NCBI RefSeq assembly: GCF_015708085.1
Contig: NZ_JADNYM010000012.1
Location: 62,001 to 126,000 of the forward strand
From: Arthrobacter terrae
GTDB taxonomy: Bacteria; Actinomycetota; Actinomycetes; Actinomycetales; Micrococcaceae
Length of the DNA: 64,000 nt
Reading direction: 5' to 3'
Shown piece after piece: positions 37,755-46,057 of the stretch (position 1 is the first letter of the stretch; each line of letters opens with the position of its first letter). The notes under the pieces were generated by a model. The model had not been told where the DNA came from and did not search any database. It worked only from the letters and a program-made list of their open reading frames with translations. The position numbers and the translations under genes were made by a program.

Positions 37755-38756
37755 GTGAAGAAGCTCATTAACGACCCTAAGTCCGTGGTCGACGAATCCG
37801 TGCAGGGCTTCGGCCTGGCCCATGCCGATCTGGTCAGTGTCAACCCGGACCCGCTGTTTGTCACGCGCAGCGGGGCTCCGGTACCCGGAAAAGTCGGACT
37901 GCTCTCCGGCGGCGGCAGCGGCCACGAACCATTGCATGCCGGATACGTGGGAATAGGGATGCTGGACGCTGCCGTGCCCGGTGCGGTTTTTACCTCACCG
38001 ACGCCGGACCAGATCCTGCCGGCAACGCTTGCCGTTGACTCCGGTGCCGGCGTCGTCCATATTGTCAAGAATTACACCGGCGATGTGCTCAACTTTGAGA
38101 TGGCGGCGGAGCTGGCTGAGGCCGAGGGTGTCCAGGTGCGCACGGTTCTGGTCAACGATGACGTTGCCGTGGAGGACTCGCTTTACACCGCCGGCCGGCG
38201 TGGCGTCGGCGGCACGGTGCTGGTGGAGAAGATCGCCGGAGCCGCGGCTGAGCGCGGCGACGGCTTGGACGCGGTGACGGAAATTGGCCGGCGGGTGAAC
38301 GCGAATGTGCGCACCATGGGAGTGGCTCTGGCCGCCTGCACCGTCCCGCACGCTGGAGTCCCCAGTTTTGAGTTGGCGGACAATGAAGTGGAAATAGGGA
38401 TCGGCATCCACGGCGAACCCGGACGGCACAGGATCGCGATGGAGAACGCGGACTCCATCACGGAGCGTTTGCTGGCGCCGGTGCTGGCCGATCTTCAGCT
38501 GCAGTCCGGGGAAAAAGTACTGCTTTTTGTCAACGGCATGGGCGGAACGCCGCTGAGTGAGCTGTACATTGTCTACCGGCACGCAGCAGCTGTCCTTGCT
38601 GAGGCGGGCCTGGTCATTGAACGCTCGCTTGTGGGCAACTACATCACGGCGTTGGAGATGCAAGGGTGCTCCATCTCCGTGCTCCGCCTTGACGACGAGC
38701 TGACTGCGTTATGGGATGCCCCCGTCAACACGGCCGCCCTACGCTGGGGCATCTAA
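37755..38756 (+). CDS. dhaK: Dihydroxyacetone kinase subunit DhaK
   Basis: Binds dihydroxyacetone covalently through a histidine and receives phosphate from DhaL-ADP. The 333-residue length matches PTS-type DhaK. The glycine loop GGGSGHEPLHAGYVG lies near residue 54, and the substrate histidine is in the GIGIHGEPG motif near 216-222. The start is GTG at 37755 with GAGGAG upstream. dhaL follows after 18 bases and dhaM overlaps dhaL, so this is one operon. No glycerol dehydrogenase or DhaR regulator is seen nearby, so the dihydroxyacetone source is not shown. Confidence 0.96.
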   Translation: MKKLINDPKSVVDESVQGFGLAHADLVSVNPDPLFVTRSGAPVPGKVGLLSGGGSGHEPLHAGYVGIGMLDAAVPGAVFTSPTPDQILPATLAVDSGAGVVHIVKNYTGDVLNFEMAAELAEAEGVQVRTVLVNDDVAVEDSLYTAGRRGVGGTVLVEKIAGAAAERGDGLDAVTEIGRRVNANVRTMGVALAACTVPHAGVPSFELADNEVEIGIGIHGEPGRHRIAMENADSITERLLAPVLADLQLQSGEKVLLFVNGMGGTPLSELYIVYRHAAAVLAEAGLVIERSLVGNYITALEMQGCSISVLRLDDELTALWDAPVNTAALRWGI

Positions 38757-38774
38757 AAAAGAGGGAGCGCCGGC

Positions 38775-39407
38775 ATGAGAACAACACTGGACACCGAATG
38801 GGCCATTGCATGGCTTCAGGCCGCCGCGGACGCTGTTGCCGAACACCGCGTGGAGCTCAGCGAGCTGGATCGTGCCATCGGAGATGGAGACCACGGGGAA
38901 AACCTGGACCGCGGGTTCAGCGCCATCGCGGCGAAGCTGCGCGAGGAAGCCCCGGCAACCCCCGGGGCGGCGTTCAAACTCGCGGCAATGACCCTGATGT
39001 CCAAGGTGGGAGGTGCGGCGGGACCGTTGTACGGGACCGCTTTTCTGCGGGCGGCGACCGCCGTAGGCGAGGCAACAGAGCTGGATCCGGTGCTGCTCGC
39101 CGGCGCGCTGACCGCCGCCCGTGACGGCGTCGTCCTGCGTGGCAAGGCCGAACCGGGGGACAAGACCATGGTCGATGCCTGGACGCCGGCAGTTGATGCA
39201 GCGAAATCTGCCGTAGCCGCTGGAGCGGATGTAACGTCGGTGCTGGCCGCTGCCGCAGCCGCCGCGGAAGCGGGAGCCACCGCCACGGATCCGCTGACAG
39301 CGCGGAAGGGCCGGGCCAGCTACTTGGGTGAGCGCAGCGCCGGGCACCGCGATCCGGGGGCGGCCTCCTCGGCTCTGATCCTGCGAGCCGCCGCGGACAC
39401 GGCATGA
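38775..39407 (+). CDS. dhaL: Dihydroxyacetone kinase subunit DhaL (ADP-binding)
   Basis: Carries a tightly bound ADP that DhaM rephosphorylates and DhaK uses. The 210-residue helical protein has the metal/ADP motif GDGDHGENLDRGF near residues 37-49, GGAAGPLYGTAFLRA near 76, and the closing GRASYLGERSAGHRDPGA near 177-194, all standard for DhaL. The ATG at 38775 is preceded by GAGGGAG. The stop overlaps the dhaM start by four bases. Confidence 0.96.
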   Translation: MRTTLDTEWAIAWLQAAADAVAEHRVELSELDRAIGDGDHGENLDRGFSAIAAKLREEAPATPGAAFKLAAMTLMSKVGGAAGPLYGTAFLRAATAVGEATELDPVLLAGALTAARDGVVLRGKAEPGDKTMVDAWTPAVDAAKSAVAAGADVTSVLAAAAAAAEAGATATDPLTARKGRASYLGERSAGHRDPGAASSALILRAAADTA

Positions 39408-40165
39408 GCGTCGGGTTAGTGATCGTTTCGCACAGCGTGAAGTTAGCCGCCGGCGTCGTCGAACTGGCAGCCCAAATGGCTCCGGCGGTCAAAATCGTTG
39501 CCGCAGGCGGAACCACGGATGGAGCCGGCGAAACCGTGCTCGGCACATCGCTGGAGAAAATCATGGATGCCCTCAACGCCGCCGAATCCGGCGAAGGCGT
39601 CTTAGTTCTGACCGATCTTGGTTCCGCGGTAATGACCGCCGAATCGGCACTGGAAATCATCGGCAGTCCGGCGACTACGCTGCTGGCGGACGCGCCGCTG
39701 GTTGAAGGCGCCGTTGCCGCCGCCGTCGCGGCGCAATCCGGGGGGAATCTGGACACTGTCCGCCGGGCTGCCGAAGAAGCCTGGCAGCCTTCGCTGTCGC
39801 CGGACCCGGACCCGGACCTGGAGGCGGAGGCGGACCCGGCGGCGCCCGCCGTTTCCGGGGTCCTCCCAAAGAATTCAAGCCCAGCGGGGACCAGCGGGCT
39901 GGACGCTGATGAAGTGACCGCCGAGCTGGAGTTGATCAATCCAATGGGCCTGCACGCCCGGCCGGCAGCCACCCTGGCCGGGGCGCTGGGTGCAATGGAT
40001 GTGGAGATAGACATAAATGGCGTGGATGGGCAATCGGTGATGATGTTGATGACGCTTGGCGCAGGCTATGGTGCGACCCTTCGCGTGCGCGCTACGGGCA
40101 CCGACGCGCAGCAGGCCGTGAAGCTGGTGCGGTCGGAGGTTGAGAGCGGCTTCGGCGAGCTATAG
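39404..40165 (+). CDS. dhaM: PTS-dependent dihydroxyacetone kinase phosphotransferase DhaM (EIIA-HPr fusion)
   Basis: Passes phosphate from the PTS to DhaL-ADP. The 253-residue protein has an EIIA-mannose-type domain (1-130) with the active histidine H10 in LVIVSHSVKLAAG, an Asp/Pro/Ala-rich linker (about 128-165, DPDPDLEAEADPAAP), and an HPr domain with INPMGLHARPAATLAG near 182. Escherichia coli DhaM also has an EI domain. This one does not, so it needs EI (ptsI) from elsewhere, and a ptsI lies in the fructose operon of this window. It is the last gene of dhaKLM. Confidence 0.94.
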   Translation: MSVGLVIVSHSVKLAAGVVELAAQMAPAVKIVAAGGTTDGAGETVLGTSLEKIMDALNAAESGEGVLVLTDLGSAVMTAESALEIIGSPATTLLADAPLVEGAVAAAVAAQSGGNLDTVRRAAEEAWQPSLSPDPDPDLEAEADPAAPAVSGVLPKNSSPAGTSGLDADEVTAELELINPMGLHARPAATLAGALGAMDVEIDINGVDGQSVMMLMTLGAGYGATLRVRATGTDAQQAVKLVRSEVESGFGEL

Positions 40166-40204
40166 CGGCTGCACCTGGAACCGGAAAGCGCAGCAACCAA
40201 GTCT

Positions 40205-41113
40205 CTAGGCCGGAAGGGCAATGCCACCACCGTCCGTTGCCTGGGCAAGCCCGTCAGTCAGTAGTCCCGCAATGGCTCGTTCCAGCTGGCTTTCTTCGGC
40301 GTTGAGCCGATAGAGCCGGGCCAACTCCGAGCCTACCGGATGTTCGGAATGCGCCGGGGCGAAGAGCAGCCCGCGCTGCAGCCCCGTTCCGGCGGCGCGC
40401 AGCACCGCCATCACGGCCCCGCGCACCTGCCGGTCCGTGCCAGCCCAGGCCTGGCCCTTTGGCTGGTATGTAGGTGCGGGCTCACCGGCGGCAAGCCAGG
40501 CACACTTTTCCTGGACGGGGCATTGGGCGCAATTGGGTGAGCGGGCGGTGCAGATCAACGCCCCGAGTTCCATCACCGCGGCGTTCCATCGCACCGACTG
40601 TCCCGGTTCGGTGGGGAGCAAGTGGTCGGCCAACCGGGTTTCCGCTGCGGTCAGTGCAGGTGCCGGTAGCGCGGTCCCGGATATCAGGCGGGCATGCACG
40701 CGGCGGATATTCGTATCCACCACGGTTGCCCGGCAGCCGAAGGCAAATGCGGCGACGGCGGCAGCCGTGTAGCTGCCGACTCCCGGCAAACTCAGCAGCG
40801 CCGCGTAGGAGCCGGGTACCTCACCGTCGTGCTCATTCGCCATGAGCGTCGCGGCCGCGTGCAGCCGCAACGCCCGGCGCGGATAGCCCAGCCGGCCCCA
40901 GGCACGGACCGCCTCGCCGGAGGGAGCCTGCGCTAAGGCCGTAGGGTCCGGCCAGCGGAGCAGCCAGTCCTGCCAGACCGGCAGCACGCGCGTCACGGGA
41001 GTCTGCTGGAGCATGACCTCGCTGACCAACACGCCCCACGCAGAACAATCCGGATCCCGCCAGGGCAGGTTCCGGGCATTCGATGCGAACCAACTGATGA
41101 TTTCTTCGTGCAA
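40205..41113 (-). CDS. mutY: A/G-specific adenine glycosylase
   Basis: Removes adenine opposite 8-oxoguanine. The ~302-residue protein has the helix-hairpin-helix region with LPGVGSYTAAAVAAFAFG, the early motif LPWRDPDCSAWGVLVSEVML with the catalytic Glu, the VDTNIRRVHARLI region, and the [4Fe-4S] cysteines C-x6-C-x2-C-x5-C in CTARSPNCAQCPVQEKC near 200. The C-terminal 8-oxoG-recognition (NUDIX-like) domain is short, as in other actinobacteria. The TTG at 41113 (GAGG upstream) seems the best start; a TTG at 41131 adds six residues. Confidence 0.95.
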   Translation of the reverse strand: MHEEIISWFASNARNLPWRDPDCSAWGVLVSEVMLQQTPVTRVLPVWQDWLLRWPDPTALAQAPSGEAVRAWGRLGYPRRALRLHAAATLMANEHDGEVPGSYAALLSLPGVGSYTAAAVAAFAFGCRATVVDTNIRRVHARLISGTALPAPALTAAETRLADHLLPTEPGQSVRWNAAVMELGALICTARSPNCAQCPVQEKCAWLAAGEPAPTYQPKGQAWAGTDRQVRGAVMAVLRAAGTGLQRGLLFAPAHSEHPVGSELARLYRLNAEESQLERAIAGLLTDGLAQATDGGGIALPA

Positions 41114-41192
41114 CTGAACGTCCTCAAGCAATATCGAATAAAAAACACAAACCGTTGCCGGAATAATGCTAACGGGCGCGCGGTAATCTCCG

Positions 41193-41231
41193 GCTGCTGC
41201 TGCTGCTGCTGCTGCCGCTGCTGCCGCTGCG
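41193..41231. repeat. GCT trinucleotide microsatellite in the mutY upstream gap
   Basis: Seven perfect gct units (41193-41213) are followed by gcc-gct-gct-gcc-gct-gcg. It lies between divergent mutY and the Ig-like hypothetical gene, upstream of both starts, and is not translated in either gene. Confidence 0.9.
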
Positions 41232-41276
41232 GCGTGGTGACAAGCCTGCAGGGGCGCGGGAACCTACAGTGGAGGG

Positions 41277-42044
41277 ATGGTAGGGAAGGGTAACGGGCGC
41301 GATGACAACAGGCACGGAAGCGGAACCGGCCGTACTTCCCCCGGCCGTAATTCTCCTGGCCGCCCATCCCCGCGGGTGATTTTCCGCCGTCGCCGGGCAG
41401 CGGTGGCTGCCGCGCTGCTGGTCTTGATCGTAATCGTTGTCGCAGCGCTTGCAGTCGTTTCCTTTCTGCGGCCGCGCACCGACCACTCCGGTTCTGCAGC
41501 GTCATCTTCCGGTGCCGGCGCCAGCGTCTCACCGCAGGCAACCGCATCGTCGACGGCAGGGCCGGAAACTACAGCGCCGGACGCGACAGAGTCGGCGCGT
41601 GCAACCAGCACCGTCCCGGCCGGAAGCGCCAGCCCGACGCCGACGGCAGTTGCCGCGTGCGCGGTGGACGCGGTTACTGTCACGGCGGGCACGGATGCGG
41701 TCGTCTACACCGCTGGGCAAAACCCCGTGCTGACGCTCAAGGTGACGAATAGGTCCAAGTCACCGTGCACGGTCAATGTTGGTACCAATCAGATGGAGTT
41801 CCTCATCTCCAGCGGAGATGACAGAGTCTTTTCCTCCAAGGACTGCCAGGAGGACGGCGCGGACCTTTTCAAGACAATTGCGCCGGGTGCCTCCGAATCG
41901 GCCAATTTCCCATGGACCAGGGTTCGTTCGTCTGCCGGTTGTGCCGCCGTTACCGCCACGCCGGGAGCCGGCGGAGCTTACTATTCGCTGACCGCTACCC
42001 TGGGACCATGGACCAGCCCTAAAGTCTCCTTCGAGCTGCAGTAA
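41277..42044 (+). CDS. Membrane-anchored hypothetical protein with an extracellular beta-sandwich-like domain
   Basis: A 255-residue protein. Residues 1-40 are basic (many Gly/Arg/Ser), then one hydrophobic helix (about 42-62), a Ser/Ala/Thr-rich linker (about 68-118) and a C-terminal domain with four cysteines (CAVDAVTVTAG, SPCTVNVGTN, SKDCQEDG, SAGCAAVTAT) that reads like a small extracellular Ig-like fold. No family name can be given. The ATG at 41277 lies six bases after a TACAGT box, and GGAGGG abuts the ATG directly, too close to act as a ribosome site. It sits between mutY and disA. Confidence 0.8.
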   Translation: MVGKGNGRDDNRHGSGTGRTSPGRNSPGRPSPRVIFRRRRAAVAAALLVLIVIVVAALAVVSFLRPRTDHSGSAASSSGAGASVSPQATASSTAGPETTAPDATESARATSTVPAGSASPTPTAVAACAVDAVTVTAGTDAVVYTAGQNPVLTLKVTNRSKSPCTVNVGTNQMEFLISSGDDRVFSSKDCQEDGADLFKTIAPGASESANFPWTRVRSSAGCAAVTATPGAGGAYYSLTATLGPWTSPKVSFELQ

Positions 42045-42081
42045 AGCCGGAATCGCACTCATGCGGGCAGCCGCAGCAACG

Positions 42082-42121
42082 CGGGAACCGCGGGTAGTTG
42101 ACCCGGGAACCGCGGGTAGTT
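42082..42121. repeat. Tandem duplication (18 bp, 22-bp period) at the disA 3' end
   Basis: cgggaaccgcgggtagtt occurs at 42082-42099 and 42104-42121. The right copy reaches into the disA stop codon (TAA, 42120-42122) on the minus strand, and the left copy lies in the downstream gap. Confidence 0.9.
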
Positions 42122-43193
42122 AGAGGAACCGGTCCAGCAGGCTTGCCTCTGCGATCCGGGACAGCCCTTCACGAACCGTTCTGGCGCGTTGTTCGCCAAT
42201 CCCATCCACCACCATTAGCTCATCAATGGTGGCCGCCATCAGGTTCTGCAGACCGCCGAAGTGATCCACCAGTCTGTCCGCGACCGCCCGCGGCACGGCC
42301 TTGAGCCCGGACACCAGCCGGTAGCCTCGGGGTCCGATGATCGCCTCCAGTGATTCCGGACCAGTAGTCAGACCAACGATGTTCGCGATCCGGCTCAGAT
42401 CGATCAGCTCCGTGGGGCCTATTCCCTGAAGTGCGGCGACGGCAGCGTCAATTTCGGCCGAAGTCCGGGAAGCGGAATAGTCGCGGATGACCATTTCACT
42501 GCCAGGGCCGCGCCCCACCGTCAGCTCGTCATGCTGGAGAGACAGCAGCCGGCCGTCCACGCCCAGTTCCAGAACATACTGCGCAATTTCTTCGGAGATC
42601 CGCCGAACCATTTCGTGCCGCTGCAGCGTGACGGCAACGTCCCGGACGGTCACCATGGCCTCGATTTCCAGGGCGGAAAGCGAGCTGGTGACCTGGTCCA
42701 GCCGGGACCGGTAGCGCTCCAGCGTTGCCAGCGCCTGATTGGCCCGGGCAAGCACCTTTTCCGAGCCCTCGAGCACGTAGCGCAGACCGTGCACGTAGAG
42801 GGCGATAATCTGCATCGATTGGCTGACCGAAATGACCGGTACGCCTGTCTGTATGGCTACCCGTTCGGCGGTTCGGTGCCGGGTGCCGGATTCCTGCGTT
42901 TCAATGCTGGGATCGGGGACCAGCTGCACTGCTGCCCGCAGGATCCTGTTCGCGTCCTTGTCACAGATGATCGCGCCATCCATCTTCGCCAGTTCGCGCA
43001 GCCGCGTCGGGGAGAATTCAATACCTATGTCGAAGCCGCCGGAACACAGTTGGTCAATGGTGCGGTCGGAACCGAGGACTATTAGTGCACCCGTTCGTCC
43101 GCGCAGGATCCGCTCCAGGCCGTCACGCAGCCCGGTTCCGGGTGCAACCCGGGCCAACGTGGCCTTGAGGGCTTCTTCGGGGCTCCGGGCCAT
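42120..43193 (-). CDS. disA: DNA integrity scanning protein / diadenylate cyclase DisA
   Basis: Synthesises c-di-AMP from ATP and scans DNA for damage. The 357-residue protein is full length. The DAC domain has DGAIICD near 75 and GTRHRTAERVA near 105-115 (catalytic DGA and RHR motifs). The middle helical linker is followed by a helix-hairpin-helix domain with VDGIGEQRARTVREGL near the C-terminus. The ATG at 43193 has AAGG close upstream. radA ends 93 bases upstream in the same direction, so the two are co-oriented as in most Gram-positive genomes. Confidence 0.97.
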   Translation of the reverse strand: MARSPEEALKATLARVAPGTGLRDGLERILRGRTGALIVLGSDRTIDQLCSGGFDIGIEFSPTRLRELAKMDGAIICDKDANRILRAAVQLVPDPSIETQESGTRHRTAERVAIQTGVPVISVSQSMQIIALYVHGLRYVLEGSEKVLARANQALATLERYRSRLDQVTSSLSALEIEAMVTVRDVAVTLQRHEMVRRISEEIAQYVLELGVDGRLLSLQHDELTVGRGPGSEMVIRDYSASRTSAEIDAAVAALQGIGPTELIDLSRIANIVGLTTGPESLEAIIGPRGYRLVSGLKAVPRAVADRLVDHFGGLQNLMAATIDELMVVDGIGEQRARTVREGLSRIAEASLLDRFL

Positions 43194-43286
43194 CGCCTTA
43201 TTCCTTCCGCGGTGCGCGCGGGTGCTTCCGCGTTAGTCACAACGCCAATAATAGTAGAATCCGGCGCTTCGGATCACAGCGGCTGG

Positions 43287-44720
43287 TCATTCCTGCAGCG
43301 GTTTCACCTTGCGTTCCATAGCGGCGTCGCGGAAGAGCAGGTCCATTGCTTCGGCCAGATGATGGACCTCCCGGACCGAGAATCCCTTGGGTATTGTCCC
43401 GGCACCCTTTGGGCTGGCGGGCACTATGGCGTGCGTGAAGCCGAGGCGGTGCGCCTCGTGAATACGCTGGCTGATACCCGGGACCGGACGGACTTCGCCA
43501 GCGAGTCCGACCTCGCCGAACGCAATGAGCCGGTGGGGAATGGCCACCTTGGCCTTGGCCGAGGCCACAGCGAGCACAATCGCCAGGTCCATGGCCGGCT
43601 CGGTCAGCTTTACGCCGCCCACGGTGGCAACGTAGCTGTCCTCGCCGGTCAGGTCGGCACCGGCCCGCTGCTGGAGCACGGCAAGCAGCATGGAAACGCG
43701 GGACGAATCGAGACCGGTGGCGGAACGGCGGGGCTGCGAGGTGGAACTGGCTGCAAGCAGGGACTGCACTTCGGCCAGCAACGGACGCCGGCCTTCCAGC
43801 GTGACAGTGATGCATGTACCGGAGACCGGATCCTTGGTCCGGGAGACGAACAACCCGCTGGGATCGGCGAGGCCAATAATTCCGTGTTCGGTGAGGTCAA
43901 AACAGCCCACCTCGTCCGTGGGTCCGTAACGGTTTTTGATGGCGCGGACCAACCTGAGGCGGGAATGGCGTTCACCATCGAACTGGCAGACGACGTCCAC
44001 CAGATGCTCCAGCAGGCGCGGACCGGCGATGGATCCGTCCTTGGTGACGTGGCCGACCAGCAGGGTAGTCATATTGAGCCGCTTTGCCGCAGCAATGAGG
44101 GAAGCGGCAACCTCGCGGACCTGTGAGACGCCGCCTGCACTACCGTCCACGGCGGCGCTGCTGAGCGTCTGAACGGAATCGACAATCAGCAGTTTGGGCA
44201 TCAGTGCCTCCACCTGACCCAGCGCAGCTCCCAGATCGGTTTCCGCGGTCAGATACAAAGTGTCGGCAACGGCACCGATCCTGTTGGCGCGCAGCTTGAC
44301 CTGCGCCGCCGATTCTTCGCCGGTTACGTAGAGCACATCACGGACCTCCACCCGATCCTCATTACGCGCAAATTTCGCCGCTACGTCCAACAGCAGAGTG
44401 GATTTCCCGACGCCGGGCTCACCGGCCAGCAGGATGACAGCGCCGGGAACCATGCCTCCACCGAGCACCCGGTCCAGTTCGGGAACGCCGGTAGGCAGGT
44501 ATGCCGCCGTCGACGCATCCACATCCGCAATCTTCAGCGCCGGAACGGCAACGGCAGTTGCCGCCGTCGTTCTGGCGACGCTGACGCCGGATTCCTCCAC
44601 GGTTCCCCAGGCCTGGCACTCGGCGCAGCGACCCACCCACTTGGCGGTGGACCAGCCACATTCGGAGCATTTGTAGCCTTGTGAGGGTGTCCGCCCGGTG
44701 CGGAGGGATTTTGTTGCCAT
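43287..44720 (-). CDS. radA: DNA repair protein RadA (Sms)
   Basis: RecA-like helicase that helps branch migration in recombination. The 477-residue protein has an N-terminal zinc finger (CSECGWSTAKWVGRCAEC, four cysteines), Walker A GEPGVGKST near 95, the RadA-specific motif KNRYGPTDE near 260, and a C-terminal Lon-protease-like domain (about 330-470, with the catalytic residues not conserved as is usual for RadA). The ATG at 44720 follows a TACGCT box by six bases. It is divergent from the pst operon. Confidence 0.97.
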   Translation of the reverse strand: MATKSLRTGRTPSQGYKCSECGWSTAKWVGRCAECQAWGTVEESGVSVARTTAATAVAVPALKIADVDASTAAYLPTGVPELDRVLGGGMVPGAVILLAGEPGVGKSTLLLDVAAKFARNEDRVEVRDVLYVTGEESAAQVKLRANRIGAVADTLYLTAETDLGAALGQVEALMPKLLIVDSVQTLSSAAVDGSAGGVSQVREVAASLIAAAKRLNMTTLLVGHVTKDGSIAGPRLLEHLVDVVCQFDGERHSRLRLVRAIKNRYGPTDEVGCFDLTEHGIIGLADPSGLFVSRTKDPVSGTCITVTLEGRRPLLAEVQSLLAASSTSQPRRSATGLDSSRVSMLLAVLQQRAGADLTGEDSYVATVGGVKLTEPAMDLAIVLAVASAKAKVAIPHRLIAFGEVGLAGEVRPVPGISQRIHEAHRLGFTHAIVPASPKGAGTIPKGFSVREVHHLAEAMDLLFRDAAMERKVKPLQE

Positions 44721-44726
44721 GAAACC

Positions 44727-44732
44727 AGCGTA
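44727..44732 (-). promoter_or_regulatory. -10 box of a probable leaderless radA promoter
   Basis: TACGCT on the minus strand ends six bases before the radA ATG (44720). No ribosome site lies between. Confidence 0.5.
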
Positions 44733-44797
44733 ACGGCGCCCACTGACACTGACCGTTGTGGCCGGTCGGCGGCAACGTCCTCGGAAGGTCCCGAACT

Positions 44798-44819
44798 GTT
44801 CACCGGCCGTTCATTTGCC
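44798..44819 (+). promoter_or_regulatory. PHO box upstream of pstS
   Basis: Two 11-bp direct repeats, GTTCACCGGCC and GTTCATTTGCC, match the actinobacterial PhoP consensus (GTTCA at the start of each 11-bp unit). It lies about 110 bases upstream of the pstS GTG. This strongly suggests induction by phosphate starvation through PhoRP. Confidence 0.75.
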
Positions 44820-44927
44820 CCGGACCGTCCCGTTACCTGGGCTGCATAGCGTGAACAGCGGTAAGGCACACCAATGGCTCCTGCACTTTGGGGCCGATCT
44901 GCGATTCCCTGGAAGGGGCAAAATTTA

Positions 44928-46055
44928 GTGAAGGCATTTCGCTTTGGGCAGGCTGCGGCAGTATTGACGGCCGGCGCTCTTGCACTGACGGCCTGCGGCG
45001 GCAATTCCAGCGTTGCCGGCACGTCCTCCGCCGACGCATCCGGGTCGGCAACGGCCGCGGCGGATTACAGTACCCTCTCCGGCACGGTCACCGCCGGCGG
45101 TTCCAGCGCGCAGGCCAACGCCCAGGCCGCCTGGAGCGCGGGGTTTAAGGCGCAGGCCGCGAAGGTGACTATCAACTACGACAAATCCCAGGGATCCGGC
45201 GGCGGTGTCACCAACTTCATCTCCGGCTCGTACGATTTTGCCGGTTCCGACGCCTATCTTTCGGCGGACCAGGCCACGAAGGCGCAGGCCGTCTGCGGCA
45301 CCGGCGGGGCGGTAAATCTTCCGGTCTATTTAGATGGTGTGGCGATTGTCTTCAACCTCAAGGGCGTGGACAAGCTGCAGCTTTCTGCCGGTACCCTGGC
45401 GAAGATCTTCACACAGCAGATCACGAGCTGGGACGATGCGGCCATCAAGGCCGACAATCCGGGTGCCACGCTGCCCTCCACGGCTATCACCACGGTGACA
45501 CGATCGGACGGCTCCGGTACCACGCAGAACTTCAGCAACTACCTTCACCAGGTTGCTCCCGACGTCTGGACCGCTCCGGCCAGCAATAAGTGGCCGGTAG
45601 CCGGTTCCTCGGCTCAGCAGGGCGGCTCGGGCGTGGTCAACACGGTCAAGGCCGGCGACGGCACCATCGGCTATGCGGACCACAGCGCCATCGGTGACCT
45701 GCCGGCTGCGGCCATCAAGGCAGGGGACAAGTACGTTTCGTTCAGCCAGGACGGCGTCACCAAGGCGATTACGACGGCGGTGACGCCGGCTAAGAGCACA
45801 GTGGCCGGCGATCTGGGCCAGGACATTGACTACACCAAGCTCACTTCCGGGGACGCCTACCCAATCCCGCTGATCTCTTACGACATCCTCTGCACCCAGT
45901 TCAAGGACGCGGCGCAGGCCAAGCTGGCCACGGCCTACATTGACTACATTGTCAGCGATCAGGGGCAGAAGATCGCAGCGAAGAACGCCGGCTCCGCGCC
46001 GCTGCCGATCGAGCTGGCTGACAAAATCCGGGCGACACTGAAGACGGTTTCGTAG
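44928..46055 (+). CDS. pstS: Phosphate ABC transporter substrate-binding lipoprotein PstS
   Basis: High-affinity phosphate-binding protein, anchored outside the membrane. The 375-residue protein begins with a lipoprotein signal MKAFRFGQAAAVLTAGALAL followed by lipobox LTAC (Cys near residue 23) and a Ser/Ala linker. The phosphate site is formed by TVTAGGSSAQANAQ near 51 (the G-S-S loop), NYDKSQGSGGG near 86 and TRSDGSGTTQNF near 190. The GTG at 44928 has GGAAGGGG upstream. A PHO box lies upstream and pstC follows after two bases. Confidence 0.96.
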   Translation: MKAFRFGQAAAVLTAGALALTACGGNSSVAGTSSADASGSATAAADYSTLSGTVTAGGSSAQANAQAAWSAGFKAQAAKVTINYDKSQGSGGGVTNFISGSYDFAGSDAYLSADQATKAQAVCGTGGAVNLPVYLDGVAIVFNLKGVDKLQLSAGTLAKIFTQQITSWDDAAIKADNPGATLPSTAITTVTRSDGSGTTQNFSNYLHQVAPDVWTAPASNKWPVAGSSAQQGGSGVVNTVKAGDGTIGYADHSAIGDLPAAAIKAGDKYVSFSQDGVTKAITTAVTPAKSTVAGDLGQDIDYTKLTSGDAYPIPLISYDILCTQFKDAAQAKLATAYIDYIVSDQGQKIAAKNAGSAPLPIELADKIRATLKTVS

Positions 46056-46057
46056 AT

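Noticed and set aside
41108-41293. Small frame with a poly-Cys stretch through the GCT repeat
   Set aside because: The Cys run is only the microsatellite read in another frame, with no ribosome site.
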